This document shows, one piece after another, positions 11,030-24,000 of a DNA stretch of 64,000 nt (position 1 is its first letter; each line of letters begins with the position of its first letter). The stretch lies in assembly GCA_019054805.1 (NCBI GenBank), contig JAHQIY010000034.1, forward strand, positions 124,001 through 188,000, given 5' to 3'. This stretch comes from Brachionus manjavacas (taxonomy: Eukaryota; Rotifera; Eurotatoria; Ploima; Brachionidae). Made by a program: the position numbers and the translations under genes. The notes beneath the pieces were generated by a model. It was given only the letters and a program-made list of their open reading frames with translations, was not told where the DNA came from and did not search any database.

Positions 11030-11562
11030 GACACTTCAGAAAAGCTTCTTTTCATTGAATGGTTGAATCTATATTCTTTAATACTTCAAAAATCTCCTTT
11101 GGACGCTTTGAATTTGGAATTTTTTTAATCTTCAATAATTAAGAAACGAAATCCTAAAGGCGGACTCTATTTGAAAAATATTTTTGAGGTCTCTACAAAA
11201 TTTTGAGACACTTCAGAAAGGCTTTTTTTGAATGGTTGAATCTAAATACTTTAATTCTTTAAACATATCTTTTTGACGCATTCACTTTTTTTAATTTTTG
11301 TTTGAAAACATAAATAATTAAGCAATAAAATTCAATAAACTAACTCAATTTAGAAATATTTCTAACGATTGTAATAAATTTCGATACACTTCAAAAAGGT
11401 CTTTTTTTTGAATGGTTTAATCTTTATCCCTTAATTCTTCAAATATCTCTCTTGGACGCTTTGATTTTGGAACTTTTTTTAAATCTTCAATAATTAAGAA
11501 ACGAAATCCTAAAGGCGGACTCTATTTGAAAAAATATTTTTGAGGTCTCTACAAAATTTTAG

Positions 11563-12993
11563 GATACTTCAGAAAAGCTCATTTTTTAGTGGTTGAATCA
11601 ATCTTCTTTCATTTTTGAACCTCTCTTTTAGTAGCATTCACTTTTCGAACTTTTTTTGAAATCTTCAATAATTAAGAAACGAAATCCGAAAAAATTAACT
11701 CAATTTAGAATATTTTTTAGGATTTAATAAGTTTCGAGACACTTCAGAAAAGCTTCTTTTCATTGAATGGTTGAATCTATATTCTTTAATACATCAAAAA
11801 TCTCTCTTGGACGCTTTGATTTTGGAACCTTTTTCTTTAAATCTTCAATAATTAAGAAACGAAATCCTAAATGCGAACTCTACTAAAAAGAATATTTTTA
11901 AGGTCTCTACTAAATTTTGAGACACTTCAGAAAGGCTCTTTTTTGAATGGTTGAATCTAAATTCTTTAATTCTTAAAACATTTTTTTTTGACGCATTCTC
12001 TTTTTTTAATTTTTTTTTGAAAACATAAATAATTAAGCAATAAAATTCAATAAACTAACTCAATTTAGAAATATTTCTAACGATTGTAATAAATTTCGAT
12101 ACACTTCAAAAAGGTCTTTTTTTTGAATGGTTTAATCTTTATCCCTTAATTCTTCAAATATCTCTCTTGGACGCTTTGATTTTGGAACTTTTTTTGAAAT
12201 CTTCAATAATTAAGAAACGAAATCCTAAAGGCGGACTCTATTTGAAAAATATTTTTGAGGTCTCTACAAAATTTTAGGATACTTCAGAAAAGCTCATTTT
12301 TTAGTGGTTGAATCAATCTTCTTTCATTTTTGAACCTCTCTTTTAGTAGCATTCACTTTTCGAACTTTTTTTGAAATCTTCAATAATTAAGAAACGAAAT
12401 CCGAAAAAATTAACTCAATTTAGAATATTTTTTAGGATTTAATAATTTTCGAGACACTTCAGAAAAGCTTCTTTTCATTGAATGGTTGAATCTATATTCT
12501 TTAATACTTCAAAAATCTCTCTTGGACGCTTTGATTTTGGAACCTTTTTCTTTAAATCTTCAATAATTAAGAAACGAAATCCTAAATGCGAACTCTACTA
12601 AAAAAAATTTTTTGAGGTCTTTACAAAATTTTGAGACACTTCAGAAAGGCTCTTTTTTGAATGGTTGAATCTAAATACTTTAATTCTTTAAACATATCTT
12701 TTTGACGCATTCACTTTTTTTAATTTTTTTTTGAAAACATCAATAATTTAGCAAAAAAATTCAATAAACTTACTCAATTTAGAAATATTTCTAACGATTG
12801 TAATAAATTTCGATACACTTCAAAAAGGTCTTTTTTTTGAATGGTTTAATCTTTATCCCTTAATTCTTCAAATATCTCTCTTGGACGCTTTGATTTTGGA
12901 ACTTTTTTTTTAAATCTTCAATAATTAAGAAACGAAATCCTAAAGGCGGACTCTATTTGAAAAAATATTTTTGAGGTCTCTACAAAATTTTAG
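11563..12993 (+). repeat. Alpha-beta 8-mer HOR, copy 1 (1,431 bp)
   Basis: Alpha 4-mer: A 11,563, B 11,738 (with ACATCAAAAATC), C 11,921 (with CTTAAAACATTTTT), D 12,099. Beta 4-mer: A 12,278, B 12,453 (preceded by AATAATTTTCGAG, with ACTTCAAAAATC), C 12,635, D about 12,812. These marks alternate, so the true period here is two 4-mers. Confidence 0.87.
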
Positions 12994-14423
12994 GATACTT
13001 CAGAAAAGCTCATTTTTTAGTGGTTGAATCAATCTTCTTTCATTTTTGAACCTCTCTTTTAGTAGCATTCACTTTTCGAACTTTTTTTGAAATCTTCAAT
13101 AATTAAGAAACGAAATCCGAAAAAATTAACTCAATTTAGAATATTTTTTAGGATTTAATAAGTTTCGAGACACTTCAGAAAAGCTTCTTTTCATTGAATG
13201 GTTGAATCTATATTCTTTAATACATCAAAAATCTCTCTTGGACGCTTTGATTTTGGAACCTTTTTCTTTAAATCTTCAATAATTAAGAAACGAAATCCTA
13301 AATGCGAACTCTACTAAAAAGAATATTTTTAAGGTCTCTACTAAATTTTGAGACACTTCAGAAAGGCTCTTTTTTGAATGGTTGAATCTAAATTCTTTAA
13401 TTCTTAAAACATTTTTTTGACGCATTCTCTTTTTTTAATTTTTTTTTGAAAACATAAATAATTAAGCAATAAAATTCAATAAACTAACTCAATTTAGAAA
13501 TATTTCTAACGATTGTAATAAATTTCGATACACTTCAAAAAGGTCTTTTTTTTGAATGGTTTAATCTTTATCCCTTAATTCTTCAAATATCTCTCTTGGA
13601 CGCTTTGATTTTGGAACTTTTTTTGAAATCTTCAATAATTAAGAAACGAAATCCTAAAGGCGGACTCTATTTGAAAAAATATTTTTGAGGTCTCTACAAA
13701 ATTTTAGGATACTTCAGAAAAGCTCATTTTTTAGTGGTTGAATCAATCTTCTTTCATTTTTGAACCTCTCTTTTAGTAGCATTCACTTTTCGAACTTTTT
13801 TTGAAATCTTCAATAATTAAGAAACGAAATCCGAAAAAATTAACTCAATTTAGAATATTTTTTAGGATTTAATAATTTTCGAGACACTTCAGAAAAGCTT
13901 CTTTTCATTGAATGGTTGAATCTATATTCTTTAATACTTCAAAAATCTCTCTTGGACGCTTTGATTTTGGAACCTTTTTCTTTAAATCTTCAATAATTAA
14001 GAAACGAAATCCTAAATGCGAACTCTACTAAAAAAAATTTTTTTGAGGTCTTTACAAAATTTTGAGACACTTCAGAAAGGCTCTTTTTTGAATGGTTGAA
14101 TCTAAATACTTTAATTCTTTAAACATATCTTTTTGACGCATTCACTTTTTTTAATTTTTTTTTGAAAACATCAATAATTTAGCAAAAAAATTCAATAAAC
14201 TTACTCAATTTAGAAATATTTCTAACGATTGTAATAAATTTCGATACACTTCAAAAAGGTCTTTTTTTTGAATGGTTTAATCTTTATCCCTTAATTCTTC
14301 AAATATCTCTCTTGGACGCTTTGATTTTGGAACTTTTTTTGAAATCTTCAATAATTAAGAAACGAAATCCTAAAGGCGGACTCTATTTGAAAAAATATTT
14401 TTGAGGTCTCTACAAAATTTTAG
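12994..14423 (+). repeat. Alpha-beta 8-mer HOR, copy 2
   Basis: Repeats copy 1 at an offset of 1,431 bp: CTTAAAACATTTTT at about 13,403 against 11,972, and AATAATTTTCGAG before B at about 13,883. Differences seen are mainly T-run lengths. Confidence 0.87.
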
Positions 14424-15138
14424 GATACTTCAGAAAAGATCATTTTTTAGTGGTTGAATCAATCTTCTTTCATTTTTGAACCTCTCTTTTAGTAGCATTC
14501 ACTTTTCGAACTTTTTTTGAAATCTTCAATAATTAAGAAACGAAATCCGAAAAAATTAACTCAATTTAGAATATTTTTTAGGATTTAATAAGTTATGAGA
14601 CACTTCAGAAAAGCTTCTTTTCATTGAATGGTTGAATCTATATTCTTTAATACATCAAAAATCTCTCTTGGACGCTTTGATTTTGGAACCTTTTTCTTTA
14701 AATCTTCAATAATTAAGAAACGAAATCCTAAATGCGAACTCTACTAAAAAAAATTTTTTTGAGGTCTTTACAAAATTTTGAGACACTTCAGAAAGGCTCT
14801 TTTTTGAATGGTTGAATCTAAATACTTTAATTCTTTAAACATTTTTTTGACGCATTCTCTTTTTTTAAATTTTTTTGAAAACATCAATAATTTAGCAATA
14901 AAATTCAATAAACTAACTCAATTTAGAAATATTTCTAACGATTGTAATAAATTTCGAGACACTTCAGAAAAGCTCTTTTTTGTGAATGGTTGAATCTATA
15001 TTCTTTAATTCTTCAAATATCTCTCTTGGACGCTTTGATTTTGGAACTTTTTTTTTAAATCTTCAATAATTAAGAAACGAAATCCTAAATGCGAACTCTA
15101 CTAAAAAGAATATTTTTAAGGTCTCTACTAAATTTTAG
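14424..15138 (+). repeat. Gamma 4-mer HOR unit (A-B-C-D')
   Basis: Recognised by GAAAAGATCATTTTTT in A (G for C change in the usual AAGCTC) and GTTATGAGACACTTC before B at 14,592. Its last monomer is D' (GTGAATGGTTGAATC), not D. The same unit recurs at 17,282. Confidence 0.82.
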
Positions 15139-15314
15139 GATACTTCAGAAAGGCTCTTTTTTGAATGGTTGAATCTAAATACTTTAATTCTTTAAACATA
15201 TCTTTTTGTAGCATTCACTTTTCGAACTTTTTTTGAAATCTTCAATAATTAAGAAACGAAATCCGAAAAAATTAACTCAATTTAGAATATTTTTTAGGAT
15301 TTAATAAGTTTCGA
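15139..15314 (+). repeat. Hybrid monomer, C head and A tail (copy 2)
   Basis: Same fusion point and same downstream B' as at 10,854. The linker before it differs (AAAAAGAATATTTTTAAGG instead of GAAAAAATATTTTTGAGG), showing that the left neighbour is a D' unit rather than a D unit. Confidence 0.85.
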
Positions 15315-15853
15315 GACACTTCAGAAAAGCTTCTTTTCATTGAATGGTTGAATCTATATTCTTTAATACTTCAAAAATCTCCTTTGGACGCTTTGAATTT
15401 GGAATTTTTTTTTAATCTTCAATAATTAAGAAACGAAATCCTAAAGGCGGACTCTATTTGAAAAAATATTTTTGAGGTCTCTACAAAATTTTGAGACACT
15501 TCAGAAAGGCTTTTTTTTGAATGGTTGAATCTAAATACTTTAATTCTTTAAACATATCTTTTTGACGCATTCACTTTTTTTAATTTTTTTTTGAAAACAT
15601 AAATAATTAAGCAATAAAATTCAATAAACTAACTCAATTTAGAAATATTTCTAACGATTGTAATAAATTTCGATACACTTCAAAAAGGTCTTTTTTTTGA
15701 ATGGTTTAATCTTTATCCCTTAATTCTTCAAATATCTCTCTTGGACGCTTTGATTTTGGAACTTTTTTTTTAAATCTTCAATAATTAAGAAACGAAATCC
15801 TAAAGGCGGACTCTATTTGAAAAAATATTTTTGAGGTCTCTACAAAATTTTAG

Positions 15854-17281
15854 GATACTTCAGAAAAGCTCATTTTTTAGTGGTTGAATCAATCTTCTTT
15901 CATTTTTGAACCTCTCTTTTAGTAGCATTCACTTTTCGAACTTTTTTTGAAATCTTCAATAATTAAGAAACGAAATCCGAAAAAATTAACTCAATTTAGA
16001 ATATTTTTTAGGATTTAATAAGTTTCGAGACACTTCAGAAAAGCTTCTTTTCATTGAATGGTTGAATCTATATTCTTTAATACATCAAAAATCTCTCTTG
16101 GACGCTTTGATTTTGGAACCTTTTTCTTTAAATCTTCAATAATTAAGAAACGAAATCCTAAATGCGAACTCTACTAAAAAGAATATTTTTAAGGTCTCTA
16201 CTAAATTTTGAGACACTTCAGAAAGGCTCTTTTTTGAATGGTTGAATCTAAATTCTTTAATTCTTAAAACATTTTTTTTTGACGCATTCTCTTTTTTTAA
16301 TTTTTTTTTGAAAACATAAATAATTAAGCAATAAAATTCAATAAACTAACTCAATTTAGAAATATTTCTAACGATTGTAATAAATTTCGATACACTTCAA
16401 AAAGGTCTTTTTTTTGAATGGTTTAATCTTTTATCCCTTAATTCTTCAAATATCTCTTGGACGCTTTGATTTTGGAACTTTTTTTAAATCTTCAATAATT
16501 AAGAAACGAAATCCTAAAGGCGGACTCTATTTGAAAAAATATTTTTGAGGTCTCTACAAAATTTTAGGATACTTCAGAAAAGCTCATTTTTTAGTGGTTG
16601 AATCAATCTTCTTTCATTTTTGAACCTCTCTTTTAGTAGCATTCACTTTTCGAACTTTTTTTGAAATCTTCAATAATTAAGAAACGAAATCCGAAAAAAT
16701 TAACTCAATTTAGAATATTTTTTAGGATTTAATAATTTTCGAGACACTTCAGAAAAGCTTCTTTTCATTGAATGGTTGAATCTATATTCTTTAATACTTC
16801 AAAAATCTCTCTTGGACGCTTTGATTTTGGAACCTTTTTCTTTAAATCTTCAATAATTAAGAAACGAAATCCTAAATGCGAACTCTACTAAAAAAAATTT
16901 TTTTGAGGTCTTTACAAAATTTTGAGACACTTCAGAAAGGCTCTTTTTTGAATGGTTGAATCTAAATACTTTAATTCTTTAAACATATCTTTTTGACGCA
17001 TTCACTTTTTTTAATTTTTTTGAAAACATCAATAATTTAGCAAAAAAATTCAATAAACTTACTCAATTTAGAAATATTTCTAACGATTGTAATAAATTTC
17101 GATACACTTCAAAAAGGTCTTTTTTTTGAATGGTTTAATCTTTATCCCTTAATTCTTCAAATATCTCTCTTGGACGCTTTGATTTTGGAACTTTTTTTTA
17201 AATCTTCAATAATTAAGAAACGAAATCCTAAAGGCGGACTCTATTTGAAAAAATATTTTTGAGGTCTCTACAAAATTTTAG
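15854..17281 (+). repeat. Alpha-beta 8-mer HOR, copy 3
   Basis: A starts at 15,854 and 16,568. CTTAAAACATTTTT lies at about 16,262, which is 2,859 bp (2 x 1,430) after copy 2's. The beta B again follows AATAATTTTCGAG. A private change is CTTTTATCCC (one extra T) with a shortened ATATCTCTTGG in the alpha D at about 16,425-16,460. Confidence 0.85.
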
Positions 17282-17638
17282 GATACTTCAGAAAAGATCA
17301 TTTTTTAGTGGTTGAATCAATCTTCTTTCATTTTTGAACCTCTCTTTTAGTAGCATTCACTTTTCGAACTTTTTTTGAAATCTTCAATAATTAAGAAACG
17401 AAATCCGAAAAATTAACTCAATTTAGAATATTTTTTAGGATTTAATAAGTTATGAGACACTTCAGAAAAGCTTCTTTTCATTGAATGGTTGAATCTATAT
17501 TCTTTAATACATCAAAAATCTCTCTTGGACGCTTTGATTTTGGAACCTTTTTCTTTAAATCTTCAATAATTAAGAAACGAAATCCTAAATGCGAACTCTA
17601 CTAAAAAAAATTTTTTTGAGGTCTTTACAAAATTTTGA

Positions 17639-19231
17639 GACACTTCAGAAAGGCTCTTTTTTGAATGGTTGAATCTAAATACTTTAATTCTTTAAACATT
17701 TTTTTTTGACGCATTCTCTTTTTTTAAATTTTTTTTTGAAAACATCAATAATTTAGCAATAAAATTCAATAAACTAACTCAATTTAGAAATATTTCTAAC
17801 GATTGTAATAAATTTCGAGACACTTCAGAAAAGCTCTTTTTTGTGAATGGTTGAATCTATATTCTTTAATTCTTCAAATATCTCTCTTGGACGCTTTGAT
17901 TTTGGAACTTTTTTTAAATCTTCAATAATTAAGAAACGAAATCCTAAATGCGAACTCTACTAAAAAGAATATTTTTAAGGTCTCTACTAAATTTTGAGAC
18001 ACTTCAGAAAGGCTCTTTTTTGAATGGTTGAATCTAAATTCTTTAATTCTTTAAACATTTTTTTTGACGCATTCTCTTTTTTTAATTTTTTTTGAAAACA
18101 TCAATAATTTAGCAATAAAATTCAATAAACTAACTCAATTTAGAAATATTTCTAACGATTGTAATAAATTTCGAGACACTTCAGAAAAGCTCTTTTTTGT
18201 GAATGGTTGAATCTATATTCTTTAATTCTTCAAATATCTCTCTTGGACGCTTTGATTTTGGAACCTTTTTCTTTAAATCTTCAATAATTAAGAAACGAAA
18301 TCCTAAATGCGAACTCTACTAAAAAGAATATTTTTAAGGTCTCTACTAAATTTTGAGACACTTCAGAAAGGCTCTTTTTTGAATGGTTGAATCTAAATTC
18401 TTTAATTCTTTAAACATTTTTTTTTGACGCATTCTCTTTTTTTAATTTTTTTTTGAAAACATCAATAATTAAGCAATAAAATTCAATAAACTAACTCAAT
18501 TTAGAAATATTTCTAACGATTGTAATAAATTTCGATACACTTCAAAAAGGTCTTTTTGTGAATGGTTGAATCTATATTCTTTAATTCTTCAAATATCTCT
18601 CTTGGACGCTTTGATTTTGGAACCTTTTTCTTTAAATCTTCAATAATTAAGAAACGAAATCCTAAATGCGAACTCTACTAAAAAGAATATTTTTAAGGTC
18701 TCTACTAAATTTTGAGACACTTCAGAAAGGCTCTTTTTTGAATGGTTGAATCTAAATACTTTAATTCTTTAAACATTTTTTTTTGACGCATTCTCTTTTT
18801 TTAAATTTTTTTTTGAAAACATCAATAATTTAGCAATAAAATTCAATAAACTAACTCAATTTAGAAATATTTCTAACGATTGAAATAAATTTCGAGACAC
18901 TTCAGAAAAGCTCTTTTTTGTGAATGGTTGAATCTATATTCTTTAATTCTTCAAATATCTCTCTTGGACGCTTTGATTTTGGAACCTTTTTCTTTAAATC
19001 TTCAATAATTAATAAACGAAATCCTAAATGCGAACTCTACTAAAAAGAATATTTTTAAGGTCTCTACTAAATTTTGAGACACTTCAGAAAGGCTCTTTTT
19101 TGAATGGTTGAATCTAAATTCTTTAATTCTTTAAACATTTTTTTTTGACGCATTCTCTTTTTTTAATTTTTTTTGAAAACATCAATAATTTAGCAATAAA
19201 AATCAATAAACTAACTCAATTTAGAAATATT
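17639..19231 (+). repeat. C-D' dimer run, period about 357-360 bp (segment 2)
   Basis: Alternating C (17,639, about 17,995, 18,356, 18,716, 19,078) and D' monomers with GTGAATGGTTGAATC and the AAAAAGAATATTTTTAAGG linker. It matches 7,614-9,561 of segment 1 at offsets of about 9,667-9,670 over the last three dimers and ends in the same truncated C. Confidence 0.86.
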
Positions 19232-19250
19232 TGGTTAAATCAATATTCTT
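19222..19250 (+). other. Chimeric junction, left dialect to right dialect (copy 2)
   Basis: ACTCAATTTAGAAATATTTGG then TTAAATCAATATTC, base for base the junction at 9,561, with the same private AAAAATCAATAAAC variant about 35 bp upstream. A non-homologous fusion with identical endpoints is very unlikely to occur twice, so the second copy arose by duplication. Confidence 0.92.
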
Positions 19251-19798
19251 TAATTCTTCAAACATCTCCTTTGGACGCTTTGATTTTGGAACTTTTGATA
19301 AAATCTCCAATTATTACGAAACGAAATCCAAAAAACTAAATTTTTAGATATTTCAGAAAAGCTCATTTTTTTAGTGGTTGAATCTATATTCTTTAATTCT
19401 TCAAACATCTATTTGGACCCTTTGATTTTGGAACTTGTTTTAAAATATTCAGTAATTAAGAAACGAAATCTTAAAGGCGCACTCTTTTCGAAAAAATATT
19501 TTTGAGGTCCTTACTCAATTTTGAGACACTTCAGAAAAGCTCATTTTTTTAGTGGTTGAATCAATCTTCTTTCATTTTTGAACCTCACTTTAAGAAGCAT
19601 TCACTTTTGGAACTTTTGATAAAATCTCCAATTATTACGAAGCGAAATCCAAAAAACTAAATTTTAAGACACTTCAGATAAGCTCTATTTTTTTAATGGT
19701 TGATTCAATATTCTTTAATTCTTCAAACATCTCTTTCGGACGCTTTGATATTTGATTTTTCTTTAAAATCTTGAGTAATTAAGAAACGAAATCTTAAA

Positions 19799-21017
19799 GG
19801 CGCACTCTTTTCGAAAAAATATTTTTGAGGTCCTTACTAAATTTTGAGACACTTCAGAAAAGCTCATTTTTTTAGTGGTTGAATCAATCTTCTTTCATTT
19901 TTGAACCTCACTTTAAGAAGTATTCACTTTCGGAACTTTTGATAAAATCTTCAATTGTTACGAAACGAAATCCAAAAAACTAAATTTTTAGATACTTCAG
20001 AATAGCTCATTTATTTAGTGGTTGAATAAATCTTCTTTCATCTTTGAAACTCACTTTAAGAAGCATTCACTTTTGGAACTTTTGATAAAATCTTCAATTT
20101 TTACGAAACGAAATCCAATAAACTAAATTTTTAGATACTTCAGAAAAGCTCATTTTTTTAGTGGTTGAATCAATCTTCTTTCACTTTTGAACTTCACTTT
20201 TAGAAGCATTCACTTTTGGAAATTTTGATAAAATCTTCAATTATTACGAAACGAAATCCAAAAAACTAAATTTTTAGACACTTCAGATAAGCTATATTTT
20301 TTTAATGGTTGATTCAATATTCTTTAATTCTTCAAACATCTCTTTCGGACGCTTTGATATTTGATTTTTCTTTAAAATCTTCAGTAATTAAGAAACGAAA
20401 TCTTAAAGGCGCACTCTTTTCGAAAAAATATTTTTGAGGTCCTTACTAAATTTTGAGACACTTCAGAAAAGCTCATTTTTTTAGTGGTTGAATCAATCTT
20501 CTTTCATTTTTGAACCTCACTTTAAGAAGTATTCACTTTCGGAACTTTTGATAAAATCTTCAATTGTTACGAAACGAAATCCAAAAAACTAAATTTTTAG
20601 ATACTTCAGAAAAGCTCATTTATTTAGTGGTTGAATAAATCTTCTTTCATCTTTGAAACTCACTTTAAGAAGCATTCACTTTTGGAACTTTTGATAAAAT
20701 CTCCAATTATTACGATACGAAATCCAAAAAACTAAATTTTTAGACACTTCAGATAAGCTCTATTTTTTTAATGGTTGAATTAATCTTCTTTCATTTTTGA
20801 ACCTCACTTTAAGAAGCATTCACTTTTGGAACTTTTGATAAAATCTCCAATTATTACGAAACGAAATCCACAAAACTAAATTTTAAGACACTTCACATAA
20901 GCTCTATTTTTTTAATGGTTGATTCAATATTCTTTAATTCTTCAAACACCTCTTTCGGACGCTTTGATATTTGATTTTTCTTTAAAATCTTCAGTAATTA
21001 AGAAACGAAATCTTAAA
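19799..21017 (+). repeat. Two tandem copies of a 609-bp unit (M1-M1-M1-M2)
   Basis: M2 linker marks (the GG of GGCGC) lie at 19,799, 20,408 and 21,018. Private variants are repeated at the same offset: AAGTATTCACTTTCGG (19,918 and 20,527) and GAATAAATCTTC with CATCTTTGAAACTC (about 20,025 and 20,634). The size is 180 + 3 x 143. Confidence 0.86.
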
Positions 21018-24000
21018 GGCGCACTCTTTTCGAAAAAATATTTTTGAGGTCCTTACTAAATTTTGAGACACTTCAGAAAGGCTCATTTTTTTAGTGGTTG
21101 AATCAATCTTCTTTCATTTTTGAACCTCACTTTTAGAAGCATTCACTTTTGGAACTTTTGATAAAATCTTCAATTATTACGAAACGAAATCCAAAAAACT
21201 AAATTTTTAGACACTTCAGATAAGCTCTATTTTTTTAGTGGTTGAATCAATCCTTTTTCATATTTGAACCTGACTTTTAGAAGCATTCACTTTTGGAACT
21301 TTTGATAAAATCTTCAATTATAACGAAACGAAATCCAAAAAACTAAATTTTTAGACACTTCAGAAAAGCTCATTTTTTTATAGTCGATTCAATATTCTTT
21401 AATACTTCAAACATCTCTTTCGGACGCTTTGATTTTTGAAATTTTTTTTAAATTTTCAGTAATTAAGAAACGAAATCCTAAATGCGCACTCAATTAAAAA
21501 AAATATTTTTGAGGTCCTTACTAAATTTTGAGACACTTCAGAAAGGCTCATTTTTTTAGTGGTTGAATCAATCTTCTTTCATTTTTGAACCTCACTTTTA
21601 GAAGCATTCACTTTTGGAACTTTTGATAAAATCTTCAATTATTACGAAACGAAATCCAAAAAACTAAATTTTTAGACACTTCAGATAAGCTCTATTTTTT
21701 TAATGGTTGATTCAATATTCTTTAATTCTTCAAACATCTCTTTCGGACGGTTTGATATTTGATTTTACTTTAAAATCTTCTGTAATTAAGAAACGAAATC
21801 TTAAAGGCGCACTCTTTTCGAAAAAATATTTTTGAGGTCCTTACTAAATTTTGAGACACTTCAGAAAGGCTCATTTTTTTAGTGGTTGAATCAATCTTCT
21901 TTCATTTTTGAACTTAACTTTTAGAAGCATTCACTTTTGGGACTTTTGATAAAATCTTCAATTATTACGATACGATATCCAAAAAACTAAATTTTTAGAC
22001 ACTTCAGATAAGCTCATTTTTTTAGTGGTTGAATCAATCTTCTTTCATTTTTTGAACTTCACTTTTAGAAGAATTCACTTTTGGAAATTTTGATAAAATC
22101 TTCAATTATTACGAAACGAAATCCAAAAAACTAAATTTTTAGACACTTCAGATAAGCTGTATTTTTTTAGTGCTTGAATCAATCTTCTTTCATTTTTGAA
22201 CTTCACTTTTAGAAGCATTCACTTTTGGGACTTTTGATAAAATCTTCAATTATTACGAAATGAAATCCAAAAAACTAAATTTTTAGATTCTTCAGAAAAG
22301 CTCATTTTTTTAGTGGTTGAATCAATCTTCTTTCATTTTTGAACTTCACTTTTAGAAGCATTCACTTTTGGAAATTTTGATAAAATCTTCAATTATTACG
22401 AAACGAAATCCAAAAAACTAAATTTTTAGACACTTCAGATAAGCTCTATTTTTTTAATGGTTGATTCAATATTCTTTAATTCTTCAAACATCTCTTTCGG
22501 ACGCTTTGATATTTGATTTTTCTTTAAAATCTTCAGTAATTAAGAAACGAAATCTTAAAGGCGCACTCTTTTCGAAAAAATATTTTTGAGGTCCTTACTA
22601 AATTTTGAGACACTTCAGAAAGGCTCATTTTTTTAGTGGTTGAATCAATCTTCTTTCATTTTTGAAACTCACTTTAAGAAGCATTCACTTTTGGAACTTT
22701 TGATAAAATCTCCAATTATTACGATACGAAATCCAAAAAACTAAATTTTTAGACACTTCAGAAAAGCTCATTTTTTTATAGTCGATTCAATATTCTTTAA
22801 TACTTCAAACATCTCTTTCGGACGCTTTGATTTTTGAAATTTTTTTAAATTTTCAGTAATTAAGAAACGAAATCCTAAATGCGCACTCAATTAAAAAAAA
22901 ATTTTTGAGGTCCTTACTAAATTTTGAGACACTTCAGAAAGGGTCATTTTTTTAGTGGTTGAATCAATCTTCTTTCATTTTTGAACCTCACTTTTAGAAG
23001 CATTCACTTTTGGAACTTTTGATAAAATCTTCAATTATTACGAAACGAAATCCAAAAAACTAAATTTTTAGACACTTCAGATAAGCTCTATTTTTTTAAT
23101 GGTTGATTCAATATTCCTGAATTCTTCAAACATCTATTTCGGACGCTTTGATTTTTGAAATTTTTTTTAAATCTTCAGTAATTAAGAAACGAAATCCTAA
23201 ATGCGCACTCTTTTCGAAAAAATATTTTTGAGGTCTTTACTAAATTTTGGGACACTTCAGAAAAGCTCATTTTTTTAGTGGTTGAATCAATCTTCTTTCA
23301 TTTTTGAACTTAACTTTTAGAAGCATTCACTTTTGGGACTTTTGATAAAATCTTCAATTATTACGATACGATATCCAAAAAACTAAATTTTTAGACACTT
23401 CAGATAAGCTCATTTTTTTAGTGGTTGAATCAATCTTCTTTCATTTTTGAACTTCACTTTTAGAAGCATTCACTTTTGGAAATTTTGATAAAATCTTCAA
23501 TTATTACGAAACGAAATCCAAAAAACTAAATTTTTAGACACTTCAGATAAGCTCTATTTTTTTAATGGTTGATTCAATATTCTTTAATTCTTCAAACATC
23601 TCTTTCGGACGCTTTGATATTTGATTTTTCTTTAAAATCTTCAGTAATTAAGAAACGAAATCTTAAAGGCGCACTCATTTCGAATAAATATTTTAGAGGT
23701 CTCTACTAAATTTTGAGACACTTCAGAAAAGCTCATTTTTTTAGTGGTTGAATCAATCTTCTTTCATTTTTGAAACTCACTTTAAGAAGCATTCACTTTT
23801 GGAACTTTTGATAAAATCTCCAATTATTACGATACGAAATGCAAAAAACTAAAATTTTAGACACTTCAGATAGGCTCAATTTTTTTAATGGTTGATTCAA
23901 CATTCTTTAATTCTTCAAACATCTCTTTCGGACGCTTAGATTTTTGATTTTTCTTTAAAATCTTCAGTAATTTAGAAACGAAATCTTAAAGGCGCACTTT

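Larger units (their letters stand above)
10854..15138 (+). repeat. 4,285-bp supra-repeat, copy 1 (six HOR units)
   Basis: It begins with a hybrid C/A monomer (element ATATCTTTTTGTAGC at 10,915-10,927) and ends just before the next copy of that hybrid, whose TTGTAGC lies at 15,206 against 10,921, an offset of 4,285 bp or 6 x 714. The contents are hybrid-B'-C-D, then alpha, beta, alpha, beta and gamma 4-mers. The short B' with GAATTTGGAATTTTTTT (about 11,110) recurs at about 15,394. Confidence 0.85.
15139..17638 (+). repeat. 4,285-bp supra-repeat, copy 2 (shortened)
   Basis: It repeats the hybrid, B', C, D start of copy 1, then alpha (15,854), beta (16,568) and gamma (17,282). One alpha-beta pair (1,430 bp) is missing relative to copy 1. 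The gamma unit is recognised by GAAAAGATCATTTTTT and GTTATGAGACACTTC, which lie about 2,860 bp after the same marks in copy 1 (14,592 and 17,452 for the latter). After gamma it passes directly into C-D' dimers. Confidence 0.83.
10319..19231 (+). repeat. Left-dialect satellite, segment 2
   Basis: Same A-B-C-D monomers as segment 1, entered in the middle of a B monomer, with C at 10,494 and D at about 10,672. It is more regular than segment 1: A starts at 11,563, 12,278, 12,994, 13,708, 14,424, 15,854, 16,568 and 17,282 are spaced 713-716 bp apart, or twice that where a hybrid replaces A. It closes with a C-D' dimer run and the same chimeric junction as segment 1. It looks like a duplicate of segment 1 whose interior was then remodelled. 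Confidence 0.92.
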
